Assembly: GCA_016934535.1 (NCBI GenBank)
Contig: JAFGSQ010000073.1
Span: 1-18,195, forward strand
Direction of reading: 5' to 3'
Source: a candidate division WOR-3 bacterium
GTDB taxonomy: Bacteria > SDB-A
Length of the DNA stretch: 18,195 bases
Of the stretch, positions 1-7,468 are shown one piece after another; within the stretch, counting starts at the first letter, position 1; each line of letters begins with the position of its first letter. Position numbers and translations under genes: made by a program. The notes under the pieces are model-generated. The model had not been told where the DNA came from, did not search any database, and saw only the letters and a list, made by a program, of their open reading frames with translations.

Positions 1-41
1 AGATATTACAAAAAAAAAACAGGCAAGTAAAGAAAAAACCC

Positions 42-71
42 TTGACAAAAAAAACAAACAGTGTTTATATT
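42..71 (+). promoter_or_regulatory. Probable sigma-70-type promoter for the small-ORF transcript
   Basis: A perfect -35 hexamer TTGACA (42-47) is followed after 18 bases by TATATT (66-71), five of six matches to TATAAT. It lies about 40 bases before the ribosome binding site of the first small ORF. The transcript would start near 78 and could run to the terminator at 385-424. The assignment rests on sequence match only. Confidence 0.6.
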
Positions 72-120
72 ATCAAATGTATTAGTAATAATAAATAATG
101 TTCGATAAAAGGAGGCTGAA

Positions 121-240
121 ATGAAAAAAGTCGTTCTAAAAAAAGAAAACACAAAAAAGAGCATAAACAAAAGAATCAGGGAACATAAATCAAAAACAGC
201 AAGATACCTGTTTTCGTGGAATCCCCTGTTCATCTGGTGA
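121..240 (+). CDS. Small basic peptide of unknown function (39 aa)
   Basis: I do not recognise this peptide. The ATG is preceded by a near-ideal Shine-Dalgarno sequence (AAAGGAGG, about 5 bases upstream) and by a good promoter, which makes translation likely despite the short length. The first 28 residues are very basic: about nine Lys and three Arg with only two Glu, so they could bind nucleic acid or membranes. The last 11 residues (YLFSWNPLFIW) are aromatic and hydrophobic with no charge, and the stop follows at once. There is no Sec signal and no cysteine. A second small ORF starts 8 bases downstream. It could be a leader peptide, a small membrane-active peptide, a toxin-like peptide or a RiPP precursor. 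No modifying enzyme lies next to it, so all of these remain open. Confidence 0.5.
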   Translation: MKKVVLKKENTKKSINKRIREHKSKTARYLFSWNPLFIW

Positions 241-248
241 GGTTTGAA

Positions 249-365
249 ATGAAAACAGTAAAAACTTGTATTTTAACCCCAATGAATTTCCGGTTATATC
301 CATTTTACGACGAATCGAAGATAAATATCTTCGATAACTGTTCACCGTTTTTGAAAAATTTCTGA
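249..365 (+). CDS. Second small ORF of unknown function (38 aa)
   Basis: I do not recognise this peptide. ATG at 249 follows a moderate ribosome binding site (GGTGAGG, 236-242) that overlaps the stop codon of the preceding small ORF, so the two could be translationally coupled. The product is mixed in composition with two cysteines (in TVKTCIL and DNCSPF) and many aromatics. It has no obvious signal peptide or long hydrophobic run. The stop lies about 20 bases before a strong intrinsic terminator, so both small ORFs appear to form a short bicistronic transcript of roughly 350 bases. Coding potential is less certain than for the first ORF, because the length and start signal are marginal. Confidence 0.3.
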   Translation: MKTVKTCILTPMNFRLYPFYDESKINIFDNCSPFLKNF

Positions 366-384
366 CATAAAAGTTCCGTTAGAG

Positions 385-424
385 CCGGCGAAGTATTATA
401 ATCCATTACTTCGCCGGTTTTTTT
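385..424 (+). terminator. Strong rho-independent terminator or attenuator
   Basis: A perfect 10-bp stem (CCGGCGAAGT, 385-394, with ACTTCGCCGG, 408-417) encloses a 13-base loop and is followed by seven T (418-424). It would end the small-ORF transcript. It sits only about 35 bases before the amidohydrolase start, so it could also act as an attenuator controlling read-through into that gene. The loop contains TATAAT (397-402), which could serve as a -10 element, but the matching -35 (TTCCGT, 374-379) is poor. Confidence 0.85.
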
Positions 425-458
425 ATGCAAAAGAAAATTGAATTTGATGAGAGGAAAA

Positions 459-1826
459 ATGATTCTTCTTGAAAATTGTCTCGCCATTGCGACCTTCGAC
501 GAAAATGAAAGAGAGTTATCAGGTTACGACATCCTTATCGACGGAAAAAAGATTAAAAAAATAGACAAACCCGTCGTTATACCAGCCGATTTTACCGGCG
601 AAAAAATTGACTGCCGAAATCATGTTGCCGTACCCGGATTTACAAACACCCATCATCACATGTTCCAGTCTCTGACGAGAAATGTTGGACCTGTTCAAAA
701 CGCAAAGCTTTTTGACTGGCTGACATTTTTGTACGGAGTTTGGTCCGGCATCGACGAAGAGTGTGTCTATTTTTCCACGCTTCTTTCATGCGCGGAACTG
801 CTAAAAACCGGCTGTGCAGTTACGTCAGACCACATGTATCTATATCCTCCGGGAATATCAGGGAGTATACTCGAGATTCAGTTTGAAGCTGCTGCAAAAA
901 TCGGCATTAGATTCGCACCTTCCCGCGGAACGATGACCAGGGGTAAAAGTAACGGAGGTCTGCCTCCGGATAAAATTGTACAAAATCCCGAAACTGTAAT
1001 AAAAGACATGGAAGAATCCATTGGCCGTTTTCATGACCCCGATCCTTTTTCCATGTCGAGAATAATTCTCGCTCCGTGCAGCCCTTTCACGGTCGAAAAA
1101 CAAGTCATGAAGGACGCCCTTCAACTGGGACGGTCAAAAAACGTGATTCTCCACACGCATCTCGCTGAAACTCGCGACGAAGATATATTCTGCAAGGAAA
1201 CGTACGGTAAAAGACCTCTAGAATTGATGGCCGAACTGGAATGGATCGGCAAAGACGTTTTTTACGCCCACGGCATCTGGTTCACCGACGATGAAATTCG
1301 CCTTCTCGCTCTATCAGGAACAGGCATATCCCACTGCCCTTCGTCTAACATGCGTCTTGGTTCAGGAATCGCTAAAATAAAAAAAATGAAAGAGCTCGGT
1401 GTCAGGATATCTCTCGGTGTTGACGGCTCTGCTTCGAACGACAGTTCGGACATGCTCGCGGAAGCAAGAAACGCCATGCTTCTGGCGAGAGTGAGTGGAG
1501 GCCCGGACGCCTTGACGGCAAGAGACGTGCTCAGGTTCGCGTGTAAAAACGGCGCACAAATGCTCGGTTTTGAAAACTCAGGAAGCATTGAAGAGGGTAA
1601 ATCCGCCGACATATCGCTCTTCGACATGAGCGGATTGGAACGCGCAGGATCGCTCTCCGATCCCGTCGCTTCACTTGTTTTTACAGGTTTTTCTCATCAG
1701 GCAGACATGACTGTCGTAAACGGTAAAATTGTGGTCAGAAATGGAAAACTGACGACGTGCGATGAACGTGAAATCACGGAAAAAGCTTGTTTATTGTCGA
1801 AAAAACTGCTCGAAAAACGCGCCTGA
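459..1826 (+). CDS. Amidohydrolase, 8-oxoguanine deaminase type
   Basis: This is a 455-residue member of the amidohydrolase superfamily, close to 8-oxoguanine deaminase and the hydroxyatrazine-type aminohydrolases. It probably deaminates a purine or a related heterocycle in the cytoplasm using one metal ion. Metal-ligand motifs are complete: H65-x-H67 in NTHHHMFQSLTR, H234 in HTHLAET, H271 in YAHGIWF and D322 in GVDGSASND. The stretch RGTMTRGKSNGGLPPD (about 156-171) resembles the substrate loop of 8-oxoguanine deaminases, which favours that subgroup. ATG 459 is chosen because AGAGG lies just upstream. TTG 438 and ATG 447 are in frame but have no ribosome binding site. A strong terminator ends at 424, leaving almost no room for a separate promoter. 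Convergent with umuC, 31 bases away. The family call is sure; the exact substrate is inferred. Confidence 0.9.
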   Translation: MILLENCLAIATFDENERELSGYDILIDGKKIKKIDKPVVIPADFTGEKIDCRNHVAVPGFTNTHHHMFQSLTRNVGPVQNAKLFDWLTFLYGVWSGIDEECVYFSTLLSCAELLKTGCAVTSDHMYLYPPGISGSILEIQFEAAAKIGIRFAPSRGTMTRGKSNGGLPPDKIVQNPETVIKDMEESIGRFHDPDPFSMSRIILAPCSPFTVEKQVMKDALQLGRSKNVILHTHLAETRDEDIFCKETYGKRPLELMAELEWIGKDVFYAHGIWFTDDEIRLLALSGTGISHCPSSNMRLGSGIAKIKKMKELGVRISLGVDGSASNDSSDMLAEARNAMLLARVSGGPDALTARDVLRFACKNGAQMLGFENSGSIEEGKSADISLFDMSGLERAGSLSDPVASLVFTGFSHQADMTVVNGKIVVRNGKLTTCDEREITEKACLLSKKLLEKRA

Positions 1827-1857
1827 CACAACTGTTTCCACAATCTTCTTCATACTT

Positions 1858-3138
1858 TTAATCGCAATAAACCACAGGCAATTCATTCCAGTCGGTAGTG
1901 AACCTTTTTGAAAGCCGGTTTCTTTTCATCTTCCACGATCCGTCAAATCCTGATGAAGCGAATTTGATGGTGTTGTTACCCATTTTTTTGTTTATCTCGT
2001 CTATTGTTTTCATTATTTTTGAATCTCCATTATCCTCGCCGAATTCCGAGAACAAAGAATTCGACGTTTCTTCTTCTCCTATCAAACCTGTAAAAACAAT
2101 TCCTGCTTTTTTGTATTTGTAACCTTGTTTGTAAATTTTTTCGAGTGCCCTGTGCGCGAGTTTTATCAGGGGGGGCGGATAGGCCGTAGGTGAAGCGATT
2201 TTGACATCCAGCCAATTTGCGTATTGAAGATCTTTATCACTAAACCTGTCCGTGGTTATGTAAACAGTCATTGTCAGCGGGATAGATTTCTGTTTTCTCA
2301 TCTTGTCGGAGGCGACGGTTACATACTCGGACAACGCTGTTTTAAGTTCATTTATTTTCTCTACGGGTCTCCCGAATGACCTGGAACAGGCGATCCCTTT
2401 TTTATCCGGTACTGCAGATTCGAGATCTATGCAAGGAATACCGTTGAGTTCTAGGGCAGTCTTCAGCCCCGTTACCGTCAAGTTCTTCAACACCCAGTCC
2501 CTGTCGGCATTTTTCAAATCGAGTGCGGAGAATATACCATTTGCCGCAAGTTTATCCGACTGCTTCAACCCTATTCCCCACAAATCCCGAGTGTTCGTCT
2601 TCGAAAGGATTTCGTCTATTTTTGTTCGGTCGAATAGACTGAAGACGCCGCTGTCGCTTTTTTTGGCATTTCTGTTGGCCGCTTTTGCGAGAGTTTTCGT
2701 TTGCGCGACTCCGACAGAAACCGGAATTCCTGTCCATTTTAAAACCGTATTTTTTATTTCTCTCGCGTATGAAGTCATGTCCTGTTCCGTAAATCCACCC
2801 AGAGAGACAAACGCCTCGTCTATCGAATATACCTCGATTTCAGGAGAAAATCTTTTCAGGGTTTGCATAACCCTCGATGACATGTCCTGGTACAGCGCGT
2901 AATTTGAGGAAAATACGCGGACAAAATTTTTCATGACGAGATCTTTTATCTTAAAAACCGGTGTACCCATTTCAATACCGAGCGCTTTTGCTTCGTTGGA
3001 CCTTGATACGACACATCCGTCGTTGTTAGAAAGAACTATGACGGGGACGCTCTTTAAAGAGGGTTCGAAAACTCTCTCGCATGAAACATAAAAATTATTG
3101 CAGTCGACCAGGGCTATCGGAGGAACGTCTTTTTCCAT
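1858..3138 (-). CDS. umuC: UmuC-type Y-family translesion DNA polymerase
   Basis: The 426-residue product matches the full length of UmuC (about 420), the catalytic subunit of DNA polymerase V, which copies damaged DNA after SOS induction. The palm has D12 in [14 protein letters not shown] and D107-E108 in YSIDEAF, the metal-binding acidic residues of Y-family polymerases. Next come [14 protein letters not shown], the [16 protein letters not shown] block, the helix-hairpin-helix [12 protein letters not shown], the little-finger domain with CSRSFGRPV, and a UmuC-specific C-terminal tail ending near [16 protein letters not shown]. An SLF segment near residue 370 could be a weak sliding-clamp contact. 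ATG 3138 follows GGGG 10 bases after the umuD stop, so both are co-transcribed. Nothing is missing, so the enzyme should be active. Confidence 0.96.
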   Translation of the reverse strand: MEKDVPPIALVDCNNFYVSCERVFEPSLKSVPVIVLSNNDGCVVSRSNEAKALGIEMGTPVFKIKDLVMKNFVRVFSSNYALYQDMSSRVMQTLKRFSPEIEVYSIDEAFVSLGGFTEQDMTSYAREIKNTVLKWTGIPVSVGVAQTKTLAKAANRNAKKSDSGVFSLFDRTKIDEILSKTNTRDLWGIGLKQSDKLAANGIFSALDLKNADRDWVLKNLTVTGLKTALELNGIPCIDLESAVPDKKGIACSRSFGRPVEKINELKTALSEYVTVASDKMRKQKSIPLTMTVYITTDRFSDKDLQYANWLDVKIASPTAYPPPLIKLAHRALEKIYKQGYKYKKAGIVFTGLIGEEETSNSLFSEFGEDNGDSKIMKTIDEINKKMGNNTIKFASSGFDGSWKMKRNRLSKRFTTDWNELPVVYCD

Positions 3139-3148
3139 TTGATCCCCG

Positions 3149-3589
3149 TCACAAAGGATGTATGACGTGCGTTACGACGCCCCACACTTCGCAATTCATT
3201 TCTGATTTTATCTCAATGGGTTTAAAATTGTCATTTTCGGGAATAAGGAATATTTTGTCTTTTTTTTTCATTATTCTCTTAACAGTGAATTCACCGTCGA
3301 GGACAGCTATGACTATTTTGTTGTTGGCTGGTTCCTGAGACCTGTCTACTATGAGCAGGTCTCCGGAATGAATTCCGGCCCCTATCATGGAATCTCCGGA
3401 CACTTTGATAAAAAAAGTCGCCGAAGGATGTTTTATAAGATACTCGTTCAAATCCAGCTTTTTCTCCGAGTATTCTTCCGCCGGCGAAGGGAATCCGGCC
3501 GATATTTTAGTATGAAAAAAGGGCAGTTTTCGTTTTGTTCTTTTTTCAAAAGAAAATATTTCGGTTACTTTAATCTCTTTGTTGTCCAC
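3149..3589 (-). CDS. umuD: UmuD-type self-cleaving subunit of DNA polymerase V (S24 family)
   Basis: UmuD is cleaved after RecA filaments form on damaged DNA; the shortened form joins UmuC to make DNA polymerase V. The 146-residue product has the family cleavage site as Ala31-Gly32 ([11 protein letters not shown]), where E. coli UmuD has Cys-Gly. The catalytic Ser67 is in SGDSM and Lys104 in GEFTVKR. Spacing of 35 residues from cleavage site to Ser and 37 from Ser to Lys equals that of E. coli UmuD. There is no N-terminal helix-turn-helix, so it is UmuD rather than LexA. The best start is GTG 3589 with only a weak ribosome binding site, 17 bases after the nucleotidyltransferase stop. Translation may be coupled to that gene. 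No CTGT-N8-ACAG SOS operator is visible in this gap. Confidence 0.93.
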   Translation of the reverse strand: MDNKEIKVTEIFSFEKRTKRKLPFFHTKISAGFPSPAEEYSEKKLDLNEYLIKHPSATFFIKVSGDSMIGAGIHSGDLLIVDRSQEPANNKIVIAVLDGEFTVKRIMKKKDKIFLIPENDNFKPIEIKSEMNCEVWGVVTHVIHPL

Positions 3590-3606
3590 ACCGGATTTTA
3601 TTTGTT

Positions 3607-4881
3607 TTACACATCAGGGTCAATCCCGGGAACAGGAGCGTGGGTTTTACGGGAAATCCAATCGAATATTTCTTTTTTCATTTTTGAGTGTTTCCTGTAA
3701 TTTTCGCGCCTTGCACGATCGGAAACAAGCTCCGCGAACGCTCCGCCGTGCTTTTTCAGAAGACCGGTCATCCTGTATATGTAAGCTAAAAAAATGTCAG
3801 GGAAATAATTTTTTGTTCCGTGCAATTCTTTAATCACGTCGGGTTTTGGAAAAAGGCTGTAAAAAATACTCCTGAAATTCTGCCGCAAACCTTCATCTTT
3901 TTTGAATCTGCTGAAAGCGCTGTGCATAAGAACCGGGTCGTCCCTGATCAGGGAGATTGCATCGTATATTATTTTTTTATCGGGCGTGTTCACTGCGGCA
4001 ATTATTCCGGTTTCCGGCGGGAAATTAACACCGAAAATTTCCTCCGCCGTCCTGAAGACCAGGCTTACTGCTCTTTGGGCATGACCTGACAATGTTATTT
4101 GACAAAACTTTTCCCAGTCAATCTTTTCAAGGCATACAATCTCGGCGATGTCCAGAAGATGAATAATTTTTAGACAAAAACCGTGCTGAAAAGAAAGATG
4201 CACGCAAAGAAACAACAGAAGATATTCCAAAGACATTACTTCAATTTCAACTCCGGCGATTTTCTCTTTAACCGCGTTTTTCCAGATATCGTTCAGAGAA
4301 ATAGTGAAAGGATTTTCTTTCGGCAAAATATCCCAATGAAGTTCAATTTTCAAACGCGTTTTGCTATTCTCCAAAAACGAGGTCATGTCGTAGCCCAGGT
4401 GATAATGGTATTTTTCTATCCACGTCTTGTTCCACTTCTCTGGTTTCGCCATTGCTCTTAGGAGCCTGTCGGCTTTTTCCGTGTCGTTCTTCCTGACCAG
4501 AAGGTCTATGTCCTGCATCGGTCTTTTTTTTAAACTCCCGTATACAGATTCAGCGACGTGCAAACCTTTTAAAAGAATGAATCTTATTCCTTCGTTTTTA
4601 AAAACCCTTTGCAGTTCTCCGAGAACAGATGAAAATGCGACTGAATCGCGCCAAAGTGGGGCATACGCGGCGGTAAGTTCCCTAAAAATTTCTCGAGAAA
4701 TTTCACCTTCTCCGGTTTCTTTCAGCAATTCTGAAAGATAACCCGATACACCGTGCACTGCGGATAATCCGACAATGGTCTTCCACGTTCTCTCCGGAAT
4801 TTCAGGGAGGGATTTTCCCTTATTCACCGGCGAAATAATCTGCGAAAGAAGCACGAAGGCAGTCTTTTCGGTTTCATTCAT
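3607..4881 (-). CDS. Nucleotidyltransferase-fold family protein (NTP_transf_5-like)
   Basis: This 424-residue protein resembles the uncharacterised nucleotidyltransferase family (NTP_transf_5, pol-beta fold). Visible motifs are LLKGLHVAESVYGS (about 103-116), the acidic pair in RPMQDIDLLV (D124, D126), and a third acidic/His block ELHWD (180-184). A His-containing helix CVHLSFQH follows near residue 230. These fit a metal-dependent nucleotidyl transfer to an unknown acceptor. The start chosen is ATG 4881, where ATGAATGA overlaps the ABC transporter stop by 8 bases; a longer in-frame extension to 4944 lies inside the ABC gene and is unlikely. Family members often sit beside ABC exporters, including in some lasso-peptide and polysaccharide loci, but no lasso enzymes are present here. 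The biochemical function is unknown. Confidence 0.75.
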   Translation of the reverse strand: MNETEKTAFVLLSQIISPVNKGKSLPEIPERTWKTIVGLSAVHGVSGYLSELLKETGEGEISREIFRELTAAYAPLWRDSVAFSSVLGELQRVFKNEGIRFILLKGLHVAESVYGSLKKRPMQDIDLLVRKNDTEKADRLLRAMAKPEKWNKTWIEKYHYHLGYDMTSFLENSKTRLKIELHWDILPKENPFTISLNDIWKNAVKEKIAGVEIEVMSLEYLLLFLCVHLSFQHGFCLKIIHLLDIAEIVCLEKIDWEKFCQITLSGHAQRAVSLVFRTAEEIFGVNFPPETGIIAAVNTPDKKIIYDAISLIRDDPVLMHSAFSRFKKDEGLRQNFRSIFYSLFPKPDVIKELHGTKNYFPDIFLAYIYRMTGLLKKHGGAFAELVSDRARRENYRKHSKMKKEIFDWISRKTHAPVPGIDPDV

Positions 4882-6676
4882 GCCGTTTTCCCGTTTCGCC
4901 GGTCTGGTATAAATAAGAAGATGCATATATCCCGTTTTTTTCAATCAGTTCTTTATGCAATCCTTCTTCCGAAATCTCTCCGTTTTCCAGAACATACACG
5001 TAATCAGCCTTGACAACATTTGAAAATCTGTGGCTTATCAGAATCACAGCGGCTTCTTTGGCGGCTTCCCGCAGGGCTTCCATGACTGATTCTTCGGACA
5101 AAGCGTCCAGGTAAGCGGTTGGCTCATCAAAAACATAAACAGACGCCTTTTTGAAAAGACATCTCGCTATCGCGATTTTCTGCCATTCTCCCGCGCTCAG
5201 TTCTCTGCCTCCTTCAAACCATCTTCCGAGGCGTGTATCAAAACCTTTTTCCATTTTTTCAATGACAGTTTTGATTCTTGCTTTTTCCGCGATTTCCTTG
5301 ATCGAGCTAAAATCATTTTGTCTGATGATGTCCCCGAGCCAGACATTTTCACCCGCCGTTAGCTGATATTTCTGAAAATCCTGATACACGGCCGAAACCG
5401 ATTCGAACCAGGTTTCGGGCTCGATCTGCCGCAAATCGGTGTCATCGGCGATCACCCTTCCTTCGTCGGGGTCGTAAAACCTGCAAATCAGTTTTGCTAC
5501 CGTTGTTTTGCCAGAGCCGTTCCCTCCGACAATAGCCGTCACGCGACCTCTCTCAAAATCCATGTTCACTCTTTTAAGCGCCTTATCAGGTGATCCGGGA
5601 TACGAAAAAGTTACGTCTTCAATTTTTACACGGTGTCTGCATTCGGCTTTTACGACCTGCGGCAAAATCGAAACGGCAGTTCTGCTTTTCAACCCGAGAA
5701 AATCCGAAAAGTATGACAAAAACAATCCGCTTTCATAAAGACCGACAAACCCGCCAAGAAGACTTCTCAGGCTTCCCTGTCCTCTTTGAAACGCCTGAAA
5801 AAACATAACGAGATTGCCTAAAGACAAAATTCCACCGTAAGTTTCAGAGGTCAGGTAAACCAGGAGTGCTGCGAGAACAGCAGACGAAAGAGTCTGCGCG
5901 GCGAAATCAGAAGCGGCTCTCTTCTTTTTAATAGAAAGAAGCTGACCTCTCAGCATTTTTCTGAAATTTTTAAATCTCTCTTTGAAAAGACCGGCAATGC
6001 CGAAAAGCCTCAGTTCTTTTGCGCTTCCTTCCGAAGTCAGCAAAAAACTGTAATACCAGGTCTCTCTTTCGTATTTCGTTACTTCTTTCTGCCATTTATA
6101 TGTTTTTTTGACAAAAAACATATGGACTGCCGTGCCCGGTACGACTGCGGCAAATAGCACAAATCCGGCAACGCGGCTGAAAGAAAGAATCAACGCAGCT
6201 GTTCCGGCAAAGGTCAGCAGATTCTGAAAAATCGAGAAAATCTGATTCAAGACCACCGTCGGCCTATAGGGAGCTTCTCTTTGTGCTCTGTGAAGCGTGT
6301 CATGGTATTCGGGGTTTTCGTAAAATGATATGTCAATCTCAGAGGATTTGCCGTGCATCGTTTCGTAAATCTTATCCATGATTTTCAGGGAGTGATACTC
6401 GGTGACGACCTCGTTGAGCGAGTCGGCAATAAAGCTTACCGCGTATGCGGTTCCGGCAGCAACAATCAAAACAAGCGATCTCAAGAAAGCACCATCTGGT
6501 TCAGGCGAACTGACTCCCAAAACGACAGAATCGACGAAAAGCTTAACTATGTATAAGAGAGAGACCGGAATCACCGCACGCACGGCGGTAAGAATAATCC
6601 TGGCAAAAAGAAGCTTTTTCGAAGCCTGATAGACTGCAGAGAGAGCAGTCATAAACCGCGAAACACCGTTTTTCAA
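4874..6676 (-). CDS. ABC transporter with fused membrane and ATPase domains
   Basis: A 600-residue half-transporter that should dimerise in the inner membrane and use ATP to export a substrate, probably a peptide or lipid-like molecule. An exporter-type membrane domain with several hydrophobic segments (for example about 24-50, 65-85, 150-195, 260-280) covers roughly residues 20-325. The ATPase domain carries Walker A GGNGSGKT (384-391), a Q-loop in VYQDFQKY, signature LSAGE (493-497), Walker B VYVFDEPT (513-520) and switch His549. The signature has Ala-Gly-Glu where Gly-Gly-Gln is usual, a tolerated variant. No C39 peptidase domain is present. TTG 6676 is the chosen start, with CAGG upstream and 9 bases after the lipoprotein stop; ATG 6652 is an alternative. 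It overlaps the next gene, so export and nucleotidyl transfer are probably linked. Confidence 0.88.
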   Translation of the reverse strand: MKNGVSRFMTALSAVYQASKKLLFARIILTAVRAVIPVSLLYIVKLFVDSVVLGVSSPEPDGAFLRSLVLIVAAGTAYAVSFIADSLNEVVTEYHSLKIMDKIYETMHGKSSEIDISFYENPEYHDTLHRAQREAPYRPTVVLNQIFSIFQNLLTFAGTAALILSFSRVAGFVLFAAVVPGTAVHMFFVKKTYKWQKEVTKYERETWYYSFLLTSEGSAKELRLFGIAGLFKERFKNFRKMLRGQLLSIKKKRAASDFAAQTLSSAVLAALLVYLTSETYGGILSLGNLVMFFQAFQRGQGSLRSLLGGFVGLYESGLFLSYFSDFLGLKSRTAVSILPQVVKAECRHRVKIEDVTFSYPGSPDKALKRVNMDFERGRVTAIVGGNGSGKTTVAKLICRFYDPDEGRVIADDTDLRQIEPETWFESVSAVYQDFQKYQLTAGENVWLGDIIRQNDFSSIKEIAEKARIKTVIEKMEKGFDTRLGRWFEGGRELSAGEWQKIAIARCLFKKASVYVFDEPTAYLDALSEESVMEALREAAKEAAVILISHRFSNVVKADYVYVLENGEISEEGLHKELIEKNGIYASSYLYQTGETGKRHE

Positions 6677-6685
6677 ATCAGCCTG

Positions 6686-7468
6686 TCACATTGTTGAAGG
6701 TCCGTTGAGCAGTTTGTCTTCAAACCAATCCCTGTCGTAAAGGTTCATCAGCCTCGTCAATCCTTCCCAAACGTATTCGTCTGTTCCGTCCAAGTGCCTT
6801 CTCAGCCAGAAACCGAAAGACATGCCGACTGTCCAGTAAGAATATCCGGTCCCATAATCATATTCTGAAAGCAGATTTCCGTATTCTTTGTCAAGATAAG
6901 TCAGCGCTTCAAATCCTCCTTCAACGACAATCTCTTTGTATTTTCTGGAATCGTTTTCTATTACTCTGTATTTATCAAGAAAAAGGTAACTTTCCGTCAT
7001 GAGCCTGAAAAATCTTCTGAACACCCTCTGATATACATATCTGTATGTTTCTCTTCTGAATCTGTCCTCAGGGGAGGGGATGAGATTTTCATAACCCCAA
7101 ACGATTATTTCGGGATTGTAATAGCCGAATTCCTCTTCTTTTAAAAGAATCGGTAATTTAGCCGCTCTTTCTATCAATTTCAAATCATAAAAGCGATGAG
7201 ATCTGTCTATTCCGAGTTGTCTCGCAAAACCGTCCAACAATCCTCCGTAAAACAGAATTCCGTTGACGCCGCCTAAAAGCATTTTTTCCTTGTCGCATGA
7301 CTCGAACATGTACTCGTAAGGATTCTCGAACCAGGTTTCGTATATAGTCTTCAGGTCTTCTTTCGAGAGAGGTTCGCCGAAACTGCTTCTCCTGTCGAAA
7401 TTTTTTAACGCCGAACAGGCCGGTAAAAAAAGCGATAAAAAAATGAAAATCGTTACATGCTTTTTCAA
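6686..7468 (-). CDS. Lipoprotein of unknown function, first gene of the ABC-umuDC run
   Basis: I do not recognise the family of this 260-residue protein. TTG 7468 is preceded by AAGGAGG at ideal spacing, and the protein from there begins with a short basic stretch, a hydrophobic core and the lipobox LPAC with the lipidated Cys near residue 17, so it is a membrane-anchored lipoprotein. An in-frame extension to 7549 lacks these signals. The mature part is rich in Tyr, Phe, Arg and Glu, with GGVNGILFYGGLLDG, a run of arginines in YRYVYQRVFRRFFR, and a conserved-looking end, GMSFGFWLRRHLDG followed by YDRDWFEDKL. It is probably all-alpha and outside the cytoplasm. Its stop lies 9 bases before the ABC transporter start, suggesting it is an envelope partner of that exporter (inference). 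Confidence 0.75.
   Translation of the reverse strand: MKKHVTIFIFLSLFLPACSALKNFDRRSSFGEPLSKEDLKTIYETWFENPYEYMFESCDKEKMLLGGVNGILFYGGLLDGFARQLGIDRSHRFYDLKLIERAAKLPILLKEEEFGYYNPEIIVWGYENLIPSPEDRFRRETYRYVYQRVFRRFFRLMTESYLFLDKYRVIENDSRKYKEIVVEGGFEALTYLDKEYGNLLSEYDYGTGYSYWTVGMSFGFWLRRHLDGTDEYVWEGLTRLMNLYDRDWFEDKLLNGPSTM

Noticed and set aside
6-233. 75-codon minus-strand frame over the left edge
   Set aside because: Very Phe-rich because it is the reverse of an A-rich region; the plus strand carries a promoter, ribosome sites and a terminator that fit better.
241-420. Purine-type riboswitch before the purine deaminase gene
   Set aside because: No three-way junction core of the known purine aptamer is apparent; only the terminator stem stands out.
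2303-2902. 199-codon plus-strand open frame
   Set aside because: It lies wholly antisense to the conserved core of umuC, has no ribosome binding site of note and no recognisable motif; umuC is unmistakable in the other strand.
3590-3660. LexA (SOS) operator upstream of umuD
   Set aside because: Looked for CTGT-N8-ACAG and GAAC-N4-GTTC on both strands and saw neither; a lineage-specific motif cannot be excluded.
3607-7468. Lasso-peptide biosynthetic cluster
   Set aside because: An exporter and nucleotidyltransferase are present, but there is no precursor with a lasso leader and no B1 or B2 enzyme.
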